Shown here in pieces: positions 22,005 to 33,500 of a DNA stretch of 64,000 nucleotides. The position numbers and the translations under genes were made by a program. Source of the DNA: Strigamia acuminata (lineage: Eukaryota > Arthropoda > Chilopoda > Geophilomorpha > Linotaeniidae); NCBI GenBank assembly GCA_949358305.1, contig OX442318.1, forward strand, positions 11,080,517 to 11,144,516. Direction: 5' to 3'. Below the pieces are notes generated by a model. The model worked only from the letters and a program-made list of their open reading frames with translations, was not told the origin of the DNA and made no database searches. Each line of letters starts with the position of its first letter. Position 1 is the stretch's first letter.

Positions 22005-25000
22005 TCAAAACACTTCGGTTATTCCGTGTGGTCTATTTATTATGTCATCTTCCATCGTTAAAATCATCTATCAAATTAAAGAAAATGTGTGTAGAAAAAA
22101 GAATATTTGTCGTGCATTTACCACTTAAGCTGAGCAGCAAAGCTAAAGGGGCAGCATCACCAAAATGTAATCACGGCGGAATGAAATGAAGCGGAGCGAA
22201 CGAATGAATGCCGAGCGTCATTCAAACGATGTAATCGGAAAGATAACACGATCCTGAAGCAAGCGTGCTACTTAATACTACTCACTAACCAAATAACTGA
22301 AGAAAAGTCCTCCTGCCGATAGAAAATGCCACACGTCATGCGCATCATAGAAATCTAGAAATATGCACGGCTGATTCAAGGCTCTTGATTCTGCCGGTGT
22401 TTTCTGCAAATAATTAATTTAGTATTCTCAAATATTTTAGTTGTTAATTAAATTACTGACTTCCCACTCAGTCACACTCCTGCATTTAAAGAAATAAGCT
22501 GCAGGCAACCAAAAGATGAGAGCCAAAACTCCATAATACAAAGCAAACTGGCGGAAAATCTTCAGACTCAGGTCGATTGATCTCATCTAAAGGAAAAAGT
22601 ATTCATTTATTTCGTGTAAAATACTAGAATACAAAACTTACTTTCATAATTATGTAGTAAAAAATGTATAAAATAAGATTTCCAATGAAAACAATTAGCA
22701 AATAAGATGCAAATCCATCCGGCTGTTTCGCCAACCCATACAAAGCTCTAAACAAATCCAGTCTCGAAATAAATGCAGCAATGTGTACAAGTATATTCGC
22801 ATACTTACAATGCAAAATTGATTATAAAGATTAGAATGAGCAACACCATGCGTGTGACAACTTTATTTGGATCACATTTCGCACACGTGCTTTCACGTTG
22901 TTCTTCTTCAAATTCAGATGTGTGTTGTGGAGGTTGAGGTGTTTCCCTCCCTCGAACTTTTGCGCTTTTCGGATCTAGCTCGTCACGTTGTTCTTCTTCA
23001 AATTCAGATGTGTGTTGTGGAGGTTGAGGTGTTTCCCTCCCTCGAACTTTTGCTCTTTTGCTTTTCCAATCAGCTTTCATAGTTAAATATATGTTAATAA
23101 AAACGTAACGATCTGTAAACCAAAACTATATTTGAACTCACTGCTAGAAATCGGAGACGTAAAAAGGTGTAAAAGCATGATACACACTTTTAAAAATTTG
23201 TATAACACCTGTAATGGTGTTAAATAGTGTAAAATAGTAAAAAGGTGTAAAATAGTAAAAAGGTCTATAATAGTAAAAAGATGTACAATAGTAAAAAGAT
23301 GTACAATAGTAAAAAGATGTACAATAGTAAAAAGATGTACAATAGTAAAACGGTGTGAAAATGGTGTGAAAACGGTGTTAAAGGGTTTAAAATGGTGTAA
23401 ATATGGTGTAAAATTGTGTAAAGTTGTCGAAAATGTACCTATTTCTAATTGTCTCTTTATGTAAATGCTTGCCACTAAGAAGAAGCTTGCAAATATGTGA
23501 ATAATAAAATATGCAATCCAGAAGACAATATGATTCCAAATCTAGAAAGATAAATTAAAAATTTGTTATAAACAATAATACCGGTAGGCGCATTCAAAGT
23601 TTCGTTTTTTACAGGGATCTGACTTTCAAGTGAAGCATTCACCTTCCAAAATGTGAGTAAATGCTAAACTATATTTAAACAAGGAGGCTCCAACCACAAT
23701 TCGTTGGTTAAGTGAAAGAAAAGAAATTTTTATGCGCCATGCACTCGTGTTATTGCGACGCAAAAATGATCCAACAAACGGGACAAAAACAAACACATTC
23801 ACGGTTAAGCATGTTTTTTTTGCGAACGGCATAAACCGAAACTTTGAACGCACCTAGTGTTTATTGTTATATGTAACTGAAATTACCTCGCCTAATAGTC
23901 CGAAAACAAGCAGAAGAGCAAACAGCAAGAAAAAACTATACGCACTTAGCCCCATGGCAGGACGACGAAACTGATAGGTTTTCATCATACAAATCGCACC
24001 TATTAAGTACATGAATGATGTGTCTGTCGAATGGAGAATTAAAATAACACGTCAAATATTTCACAAGTCTCTTTCCACATTGAAATTATATTGCAGTTGT
24101 GACGGTTATAAGACTATTTTTTGGTTAATTATTGATTCTATCAAAGAGGTTTCATTAAATGAGCGATTAGTTGATTACTTTGATGACTTTGATTAGTCGA
24201 TTACTTGATGTGTCATGTGACTGGATTCAACCAATCCCGAGAATAATCATTTCATCAAATAAGCAACTACCGTACTGCCTCGAATAAACGCCGGGCGTAA
24301 TAGACGTCGGGGCTCGAATAAACGTCGGAGGGGGGGGGGGAGTTCGGCGGCGTTTATTGCACCGCGCACCGCCGGAAACCGACTTTACCGGAGGGGGGTC
24401 GGGTGCAAAAAATTAATAAACGCCCCGGCGTTTATTCGAGGCAGTACGGTAAGCAACTAATCAAGTAATCACCCCAAACCATGATTTTCTGCTGACTTGG
24501 GCCGATTATAAGTGCTCTCTCGACTGAAACCAACATGGCGGCACCAGACCCGCTTCAACTACACAAGGTCATAATATAACAAAGTCTGCTCAGTTTAGGT
24601 TAAACTGAACACATGAAACGAGTTAGGTAGTTTGTGGTGATTCTAGATCACCTGAACCGTAATTAATGGTAATTATTACTTTGGTAAATCTCAACACCAG
24701 AGTGCGCATGAAACATCGACTAGACGGACTAGTCTCGTGTTTCTGCGAACCTGCATAATCACGATGATTTGCATATGACATCACTTCCGGTCAGCATATA
24801 AGACCGATGCTTGACCGGAAATAAAATTACAGTTACCACATTTCAGCAAGAGCACCATCTACCTCACCTTTCAGGCCGTTTCACGGATTGATCGAGGACC
24901 GGTGCCCGCTGATAATTCAACTGTATAACAAGCCACATTTGTTTAGCGTAGCCAATCTACGTTAGAACGAATATTCGAACGATTCATCGTTCAATTCGCA

Positions 25001-28000
25001 CGAGCGAATTCCCACGTGTTCATTATAACACGTATAAACCCTAGACAACGAACAACAGACCACGCGTAGGCCTAAGCTTTGCAGCAGACGCCATTGCTTA
25101 GCAGCAACTCGTATTCGCAGCCGAATCCGAGACCATCAATCTAAATACTATCATATCTATTTGTAAGTGTTATAAATAAAGGATTTATTTCCATCTTAAC
25201 TCTTGTGTCCCGATTATTCTATTATTCTAAACCACCAAAGTCGAATCACGACAAGTTACAATTATTATTTGTAGGAACTTTTTTTAAACAATTGCAACGT
25301 ATTTAGGTTACAATTTAAACAATTCCACCCATCGGAGCAATAATCACATAATCAGATTTTTGTTGGGCCCTCAATAATTGAGTGATTATGATTATTGCAA
25401 TAATCAACTAATCACAATAATCGCTCATTTTCTGAAACCCCTTATTATAATGTTTATACTTATCTTGTAAAGAGAACTAATTGGACTCTTTTGGACCCCG
25501 AATCCTTGGATTCTGGTGTCCGATTGGCTGCTCCTAATCCTTCTGTTCTCAGGAACATATATAAACTCTGGTTTTCTACCAGAGCTTCGCTGTTTTGTTT
25601 GTTTTGTTTCTCTTTTCATCTTAATACACATTCAGCCCTGACAGTTGATTTTCACGTCCTCTGTCAGTACACCAGCTTGTTTACAACAAACCATGTCTAC
25701 ACGGGAAGGCGACCCTGGACAACAAATCCCGGTTACTGATAAGCGCGATCAGATTCACCGTTACGGCTCCGAGGCCGATGGAGGCATCAAAACCTCTCGC
25801 AATGGTTGTGGACCATTGCTGACTGTCCCCGCCAATATTACTAATATTTAATACTTATTCATTGTACTTTTCTGTGGCTTTAGCATTGTTCAAATCGCGT
25901 ACTGTACTACCGATTCTTTAATCGATAGTTTAAATCTCGGTGATGCGGAGAATTCCTTGTTCAGTTTTCACCACGTGGCCAAGATGGCCACGTAACGATT
26001 GTTGTGACGATGCCGCAAAGCCAGCCCTATTCCTTGGCCCGCCCAGACACTCATCCAATCGATGCCACCCGTTTACACGTGTACAGAACCCAGTTTCCTT
26101 ATAATAAACATAGTCACGTTTTTAGTGTAAGCCAATCATGGCTCAGTACATGAATAAACACTTGTAATCTTAAACCTAAAGCTGTTGTGTCGATCCGAGG
26201 ATTTCCAACACAAATAAAACAGTATACTTAATTCCGCGAAATGTGTTCAGTGAAAAGCAATATATTGTAAAAAATATTTTTGAACCATATACAAATGGGT
26301 TACCAAAGTCTTACCGAATAAAAAGTTTGATTGATTAGGGCAAACATGGTAACAACCACTCATGATACCTTCTCCGACAAGTGCAACTCCCATTCCACCA
26401 AAAACCCACGGCTCAAAGTGAGCAACATGTACATTTTCTGTACATAATTTGCATTGTTTGTACCTTAAGCAGAAAAGATTTAGAAAATATTTTACACATG
26501 ATCAATACAAATACCTTATCAGTACAATAACTATAAAAGTGACTCCTAATATCACATAAAGGATATTGCTAAGCAGATGGTTGAAATCAGCAACATTAGC
26601 CCATGCATGCATACACAGATTGTTGTAGTAACAAACATCTAAGTTTCCACTTGTGTCTTTCAACTGAAATTGAAAAACAAGATTATGATATTACAAGTAA
26701 ACCCATTTGGAGAAGCTAACGAGTAAATCACACACTTTCTCATAATTGTGCACTAACTTTGCAACGGGCATTGCATATAGAATGGCAACAGTAAGAGTAA
26801 TGCTATAGAAGAGTAAACAATTCTAAGTTGAAAATAATTTTCTTCTTAAGTGTAAATACTCACTAAAAGTAGCCTTTATTTCTAAAATTCCTCATTCCAC
26901 TTTTTTCATGTTCTAATTCAGAAACATAAACACGTACCTGCAAAACAAAAATTCAACTTACTTGTTAATCTTCAATAAAAAAAAGTATTGTTTAATTTCA
27001 TACATTATCCACTTCATCATTGGTGGTTGCGACGGTAGCTGCGACTGCGGCGACTGTGGCTGCGTCGGCGTCTCCGACGTCCCCGGTGACGGTGGTTGCG
27101 ACGGTAGCTGCGACTGCGGCGACTGTGGCTGCGTCGGCGTCTCCGACGTCCCCGGTGACGGTGGTTGCGACGGTAGCTGCGACTGCGGCGGCTGCAGCTG
27201 CGTCAGCGCCTCGTTCTCGCTCCCACTCTCGCTCTCGTTTTCGATCGGCATCTGTAGAGAAGGAATTAATTAAATTAAATTGAATTAAATCGAAGCGCGA
27301 GCGCGGTAAAACCGAAAGAAGAAGGGGTGAAGGTGAGGAAAAGAGACCGAAGGACGAGCGAGAGGGAGGCGCTATAGTTTCACTGTATGGCTCGTTGCAC
27401 TATACGAATTGCCCCGAAACAAACGCCTATTTATTTCTTTATTTTTTTTTATTTATTCATTCGTTCGTTAATCTCGTCCACTCGTTAAGTTTTATCAAAT
27501 TCGTTAAACTGAAGTGAAGGGTTTGGACAGCAATACTTCTCACAAGTCAGTCATGTACTTACTGCTGTACTCACCAGAATTGTTTATGCCTTCATAATCC
27601 ATAGGCCTAGATTGAAAGAAAAAATTTCAATTATATATAAACAACGGATAAGTGAGATTAAGCAGCTGACGATTACTCCGCCCCCTCTTCGTCAGCGCCC
27701 GCTATACACTATTTAAGTGCAAATAGTCTGGTACTAATTCCACTTCAGATGTTAAGGAAAAAGCCATTCCGTTTTTAAATATAGATTATGTATACCTCAT
27801 ACAAAGAAAGTGAACCGCACAAATGAATATACAAACAGCCAAAACCAATCCAGGCACAACAAATACGGCTATTAAAAATTTGCCTCTACTTAAGACTTGT
27901 TCCATTCTCAAAATAAATTTCTTTTCTCTGTAATCGTCACTCTCTAAAAAAAACAAATACAATTTATACAAAAACAGAAGAGGGCAGATTAAAAACAGAT

Positions 28001-29628
28001 TAAAAACTGCATACTTTTCTTATTCTCCACCGATGAATCTGTGTTGCATTCCAAATCATTCAATTGAACTACAACCACAACATAAAACCTTCTATCTTTG
28101 AAATTACTAGCCTAAAAAAAAATTATATCTTAACACACCAAACACGCTTAAACTTACATCTTTTTTTACCCGAATGTTAAAAGCACTTTTTCTTGTCATT
28201 GTGAGATAACTCCCAACATATTTGACATGTTTATCTAAATCATAAACTGGACACTACAAAAATAATTCATTATAATATTAAAAATTAGATTCAATGTTGA
28301 TAAATAAATACGTCAACAGGCTGAATGGAAACCACAGCGCAATATTCATTTTCTGAAAACAGACTTAGCCGAACATAATCCATGTCGTCAGGAACAGCTC
28401 CTTCAAAGTATATAGGTTTTGACGGCGAAGTGGAAAATGAATACTCTTTATTCAGACTGAAATTAAAGAGCATCAGTGTTGTATCTCGTTCATTAAATTG
28501 TGAAGGGTGTTCACGTTCATGTTTACTACAAATTCTGGTGACCGTACACACCTAGCAACTGACAGAACAGTCTGAGCGCCAAAATGAGCAATGCCCGTGC
28601 GCGCTCGAACGCCTCCGCTACTGTCCATGAAGTCTGACGCTAACCAGATAAAACCGATTTAGTGCGACACGACTCATGAACCCCAATAGCCTGCCCAAAC
28701 ACAGTCCCATTGACCAAAAATGTTCTACGGTCTTCTTTGAAATCATCCCCAAGGAGCCAACCACGATCGGAAAGAGCCCAGCGCAAAGGGAGCCGCTAAT
28801 TGGACAATTGAATATTGAGGACTTACTTTAGGCAGGACTTACCGGCAATTTGGCATGCCTTTAGTCCCATCTTAAATCCGGCAATGCTAAATGTTAACAT
28901 TTAATTACTGGCCCAATATTACAGCAAATTAAAAATCCACAATAGTCCAACATTTCTTTGGGCGTCCTATTACTATTGAAGGTAACTTACTGGATAAAGA
29001 ATTTTGGCTGGCGAATTAAAGCTACCGATACATTGGCCATTTCTGTTGAATCTGTTGTCACGTACAGTGTGATATCCTGATTTCCAGAATACTCAGTTCC
29101 ATAGTTCCAGATTGGACACAAGGTTCTCCCAGCAGTTCGATATTCGTGACTGCAATTTGATAAGTTTATTTATTGTAGTTTTATTAATAAATACGGAGTA
29201 AATATAATCATCTACTTACACCGTGTTTAAATCGAGTGGGATTTGCCAGGATATAATCCCCAACTGCTGTCTTATTGCAAACAGTAAAGGACGCTCTATA
29301 GTTGCATCTGGACTCGATACAAACACTCGAACCGGTTGTCTATCTTCTAACTACATATTAGATCAACATAATGAATAAAACCTTTTCCTCAAATTTAACT
29401 CACCTTATCTGCAACTGTATAATTGAATTGCATTGTACAACTTGGTTTGTCTTTACTCAGCTTAAAAATGTAAAGTGTATCAAATTCCCCATGCTCTTCA
29501 TACGCAGCAGAGTCTGTATGCAGCTGAACAACCTTCAGATTATTTGAATCATTCAAAATGGTCGTGCAGTCAACAAAATACACATTAAAGATGCCACACG
29601 TTAATATCAGTTTCATTAGTCTGCACAT
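22005..29628 (-). CDS. SID-1-like transmembrane protein, copy A
   Basis: Twenty exons: 29628-29404, 29350-29220, 29149-28991, 28456-28312, 28253-28158, 28111-28015, 27943-27796, 27606-27575, 27251-27004, 26937-26864, 26802-26736, 26663-26515, 26463-26315, 24023-23887, 23541-23439, 23112-22809, 22747-22642, 22586-22461, 22403-22290, 22067-22005. The product is about 890 residues. SIDT proteins are dsRNA/cholesterol-related multi-pass channels: a signal peptide, a large cystine-rich extracellular beta domain (CPIWNYG, CPVYDLD), then 11 helices. Family signatures are [34 protein letters not shown] and [10 protein letters not shown]; the S-x3-H and H-x3-H pairs are the CREST zinc site. Exon 9 carries a GC-rich 69-bp coding repeat and exon 16 a 90-bp duplication, both missing from copy C. 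Intron 13 is swollen to 2.3 kb by transposons. Confidence 0.9.
22898..23053 (-). repeat. 90-bp in-frame duplication inside SIDT-A exon 16
   Basis: The stretch encoding [20 protein letters not shown] occurs twice at a 90-bp period with almost no change. Copy B has it once and copy C lacks it. It enlarges a hydrophilic loop before a membrane helix ([15 protein letters not shown]). The near identity points to a recent duplication. Confidence 0.9.
23228..23350. repeat. ~18-bp tandem array, SIDT-A intron 15
   Basis: Copies of aatagtaaaaagatgtac, flanked by looser aatggtgtaaa copies that run to about 23420. The corresponding intron of copy B holds a different expanded unit (31905-32045), so the arrays diverged after duplication. 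Confidence 0.85.
23585..23856. mobile_element. MITE with TAGGYGCGTTCAAAG inverted ends, SIDT-A intron 14
   Basis: It begins taggcgcattcaaagtttcg and ends cgaaactttgaacgcaccta, a 20-bp inversion, with TA at each border. Relatives lie at 32234-32428 (same intron of copy B) and 55589-55884. Confidence 0.8.
24270..24449. mobile_element. MITE with CCGTACTGCCTCGAATAAACG ends, SIDT-A intron 13
   Basis: The ends ccgtactgcctcgaataaac and gtttattcgaggcagtacgg are inverted copies. They are bordered by identical taagcaacta at 24260-24269 and 24450-24459, an apparent 10-bp target duplication. The interior is GC-rich with recurring cgaataaacg and cggcg. Superfamily unresolved. Confidence 0.85.
24633..25253 (+). 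mobile_element. Solo LTR (621 bp), SIDT-A intron 13
   Basis: It begins TGTGGTGATTC and ends GAATCACGACA (10 of 11 inverted), flanked by AGTT at 24629-24632 and 25254-25257. A TATA-like catataa lies near 24797 and AATAAA near 25177, as expected of an LTR read on the plus strand. No internal region remains, so it probably arose by LTR-LTR recombination. The corresponding intron of copy B lacks it. Confidence 0.8.
25361..26210 (+). mobile_element. Possible second LTR-like or terminal-repeat element
   Basis: Higher-complexity sequence than the surroundings, starting tgttgg and ending ccaaca. It has a TATA-like catatataaa near 25556, a 53-codon frame from ATG 25692 ([13 protein letters not shown]...), and AATAAA signals near 26104 and 26152. 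The layout suggests an LTR or small non-autonomous retroelement. No target duplication is visible, so the borders are uncertain. It is absent from copy B. Confidence 0.35.
27010..27200 (-). repeat. 69-bp GC-rich coding repeat in SIDT-A exon 9
   Basis: Two full units and one partial unit, about 65% GC in a 35% GC region. In the spliced minus-strand frame they read Ala/Thr/Val/Asp-rich ([19 protein letters not shown]). The frame is fixed by the flanking [13 protein letters not shown] junction shared with copy B. Copy B has an ordinary Ser/Thr-rich 37-codon exon here. Confidence 0.85.
28470..28985. other. Higher-complexity intronic block shared by SIDT-A and SIDT-B (intron 3)
   Basis: About 480 bp of non-AT-rich sequence, repeated in copy B at 35470-35920 with some 90% identity by eye. 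It predates the A/B duplication. It looks like an old transposon or processed-gene remnant, but I could not recognise a protein in it. The short frame at 35609-35797 is not preserved in copy A. Confidence 0.5.
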
Positions 29629-30037
29629 GATTGTGTTATACACAGCCCACTTGCTAAAATATGTCCTTTTTAAGAGTAAACAGAAATAACAAACCACTTC
29701 TTTGTCTACTTCCTGATTTCTATGAACATGAACATCCGCAGGGCCGTGCCGATTTATGAGGCAAGGAGGTGTTCGCCTCAGGGCGGCACACTGACAGGGG
29801 CAGCAATTTTGGTAAAAAAAAAAAAATTAATTTTTTAATTTTTTTTTTTTTTTTTTTTTTTGGGGGGGGGGGGAAGCGGCATTAATAATTCTCGCCTCAC
29901 CATAGATATTTCCTAGGAACGGCAGAATCAACAGCTCGTCATTATTTAGATTTGATAAGGATTAGTTTTATTTTTTATTTCTTATATAATTTTTAAAAAA
30001 ACTTTCAAGGACTTTCAACTCCTACGCAGTTGTATAT
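29629..30037. other. Intergenic between SIDT-B and SIDT-A, with transposon fragment
   Basis: From 29739 a cagggccgtgccgatttatg end, followed by gcctcagggcggca and a T/G homopolymer run, looks like one end of a hAT-type element. Its partner end is not clear. The rest is SIDT-A 5' flank and SIDT-B 3' flank. Confidence 0.45.
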
Positions 30038-30563
30038 TGTTACGTGTGGGTTGGGGAGTTCCACACACGTAACAAATGCTAATTAATTTAGCAAAGACCT
30101 TGAAATTCTTTAGGTGAAATGATTGAGAGAACTGATTCAATTTGTAACTAAATCTCTTTTATTGTTTGGGATTTATTACATTAACTTTAACAAATCAAAT
30201 TATAAACTTAAACCTTTATTTTATACAAAAACTATAAAGTAAGCAAGAATGATAATCAAGTTATATTTCAATCAGTCTGGACTAGGCGGGGTGGGACCAA
30301 GCGCTGCGTGCGCTGGTCCACAGAAGCCTTTACTTACCATGTTAACTGTTTGAGGCTCAGAACATTTCTGCTCTCTCAAACCCACTTTGCTCACTAAGTA
30401 AAATCTGGGTCCACCCCCGCTCTGCTTGATTGATTAGCCCAGTTGCCCTGTGCATAATTAGCACAGCGACAACTGGTGAGCGAGTTTGGAATTCCAGTGT
30501 TGACTAGTGAGAGCATTTGGAGTTATTAATGTAAATAGAGCGTTTAGGTCTGCGCTCGTAACA
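30038..30563 (-). mobile_element. Solo LTR (526 bp) at the 3' end of SIDT-B
   Basis: It begins TGTTACG and ends CGTAACA, flanked by ATAT at 30034-30037 and 30564-30567. The homologous site 3' of copy A (near 21983) is empty and reads straight through (gttgtacatttag), which confirms the insertion and dates it after the duplication. The AATAAA-type signal lies on the minus strand, so the LTR probably reads in the same direction as SIDT-B. It starts 17 bp past the SIDT-B stop and may now provide its poly(A) site. Confidence 0.85.
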
Positions 30564-30580
30564 ATATTTAGTTTACAATT

Positions 30581-33500
30581 TCAAAACACTTCAATTCTTC
30601 CTTGTGGTGTATTTATTATGTCATCATCCATTGTTACAATCATCTATCAAATTAAAGAAAATTTATGTAGAAAAAAAGAGTATTTTTTCTGCATTTACCA
30701 TTTAAGCTGTGCAGCAAAGCTAAAGGGGCAGCACCACAGGAATGAAGCAAAGCGGAGCCAATGAATCAGTGCTGGACTGGCCCGGCGGGATACCGGGAAT
30801 TTCCCCGTGGCCCGATCCTGGCCCACCCGTAGCCTGTCCCTGTGGCCCAACCCATCCAGATTTCCCGGTACTAAATTTCTACCCAGTCCAGCCGTGCAAC
30901 GAATGAATGCCGAGCGTCATTCTAACGATGTAATCGGAAAGATAACACGATCCTGAAGCAAGCGTGCTACTTAATACTACTCACTAACCAAAAAACTGAA
31001 GAAAAGTCCCCCTGCCGACAGAAAATGCCACACATCATGCGCATCATAGAAATCTAGAAATATGCACGGCTGATTCAAGGCTCTTGATTCTGCCGGTGTT
31101 TTCTGCAAATAATTAATTTAGTATTCTCAAATATTTTAGTTGTTAATTAAATTACTGACATTCCATTTAGTCACACTCTTGAGGTAAAAGAAATAAACCG
31201 CAGGAACCCAAAAGAAGAGAGCCAAAACTGAATAATAAAAAGTAAATTGGCGGAAAATATTCCTGGACAGGCAGAAAATGTCGTTCGATCTTGTCTAAAG
31301 GAAGAAGTATTGATTTATTTCTTGTAAAATACTAAAATGCAAAACTTACTTTCATAATTATGTAGTAAGAAATGTATAAAATAAGATTTCCAATGAAAAC
31401 TGATAATAAATGAGTTGCAAATCCATCCGGCTGTGTCGCCAACCCATACAAAGCTCTAAATAAATTCAGTCTCGAAATGAATCGAGCAACGTGTGTATTC
31501 GCATATTGTTTCTATTACTTACAAGGCAAAGTTCAGTATATAGATTATAATGAGCAACACCATGCGCGTGACAACATTGTTTGGATCGTATTTCGTACAC
31601 ATGCTTTTCGGATCTAGCTCGTCACGTTGTTCTACTTCAAATTCAGATGTGTGTTGTGGAGGTTGAGGTGTTTCTCTCCCTCGAACTTCTGCTGTTTTGC
31701 ATTTCCAATCAGTTTTCACGGTTAAGTAGATGCGGTTAAAAACTTTTCGATCTGTAAACCAAAATTATATTTGAACTCACTGCTAGATATCGGAGGTGTA
31801 CAAGCATGATAACTTTTCAAAAATTTGTATGACACCTAGAATGGTGTTAAATGCTGTAAAACTGGTGTAAAATAGTGTAAAAGGTGTAAAAATAGTGTAA
31901 AAATGGTGTTCAAAGGACTAAAATGGTGTTCAAAGGACTAAAATGGTGTTCAAAGGACTAAAATGGTGTTCAAAGGACTAAAATGGTGTTCAAAGGACTA
32001 AAATGGTGTTCAAAGGACTAAAATGGTGTTCAAAGGACTAAAATGGTGTAAATATGGTTTTAAACTGTAGAATTACACATTTTCTTCAAAATTTACCTAT
32101 TGTTAATTGTCTCTTTATGTAAACGCTTGCCACTGAGAAGAAGCATGCAAATATGTGAATACAAAAATATACGATCCAGAAGAAAATAGTATTCCAAATC
32201 TAGAAAAATAAATTAAAAATTGTTTATAAACAATAGGCGCGATGTTTTTACTGTTTCTATAAACGAAATGACATCAAAAACAGCCAAAAACCATTACCAA
32301 AAACCGCAAAAACCCAAACCACAACTGCAGTGGTTTATAAATCGGTTTTTACAACCGAATTCAAAATGGCCGCCTCTTACGTTAGATCGACGGATAAACG
32401 GCATAAACCGAAACTTTGAACGCACCTAGTGTTTATTGTTATGTAACTGAAATTACCTCGCCTATTAGTCCAAAAACAAGTATAAAAGCAAACAGCAAGA
32501 AAAAGCTATACGCGCTTATCCCTCTGGCAGGACGACGAAACTGATAGGTTTTCATCATACAAATCGCAGCTATTAAGTACATGAATGATGTGTCTGTCGA
32601 ATGGAGAATTAAAATAACATGTCAAATATTTCACTTGTCTCTTCCCAAATGGTTCAAAAACACATTGGAATTATATTGCAATGTATTGAGTTTTACAAGA
32701 ATGCATTTTGTAATATACCTTTCTACTTTGTAAAATATATTATGAAATGCATTCCCAATACTATTATTTGTCAAATATAAAAGCATTTTCAAACGTATTT
32801 TTTTCAATTATATTATGAAATGTGTCATTTAATGTACAAATAATATACTTGATTCCGCGAAATGCTATATACATTTTGGAATGCGTTAAGCAAAAAGCTA
32901 TATACAGTCGAAACTCTTTATAACGAATCGCGATATAACGAATTATCGATATAACAAATACCTAAAAATGGCTGGTTTGGCTGGCTGGCCATAGAACACC
33001 ATGTTACAAAATTTCGATATAACAAATTCTCGTTTTAACGAATATATTTTTGAACCAAATATATGGGTTACCGAAGTCTTACCGAATAAAAAGTTTGATT
33101 TGTTAGGGCAAACGTGGTAACAACCACTCATAATACCTTCTCCGACAAGTGCAACTCCCATTCCACCAAAAACCCACGGCTCAAAATGAGCAACATGTTC
33201 ATCTCTGCATAATTTGCATTGTTTGTACCTTAAACAGAAAATATTTAATAAATATTTTACACATGATCAATACAAATACCTTATCAGTACAATAACTATA
33301 AAAGTGACTCCTAATATCACATAAAGGATATTGCTAAGCAGATGGTTTAAATCAGTGACATTAGCCCATGGATGCATACACAGATTGTTGTAATAACAAA
33401 CATCTAAGTTTCCACTCTTGTCTTTCAACTGAAAATTGAAAAACAGGATTATTAAGCCCAATTGGAGAAACTAACAAGTAAATCACACACTTTTTCATAA

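Noticed and set aside
22290-22403. SIDT-A ending at YLVSE with a stop directly after exon 19
   Set aside because: All three copies keep a gttagtg donor here, and a 63-bp last exon ending EVF or PVF (matching the family C-terminus) follows in each.
26962-27283. Plus-strand Cys-rich CDGSCDCG repeat protein
   Set aside because: The same DNA is exon 9 of SIDT-A on the minus strand, fixed by splice phase and by the paralogues.
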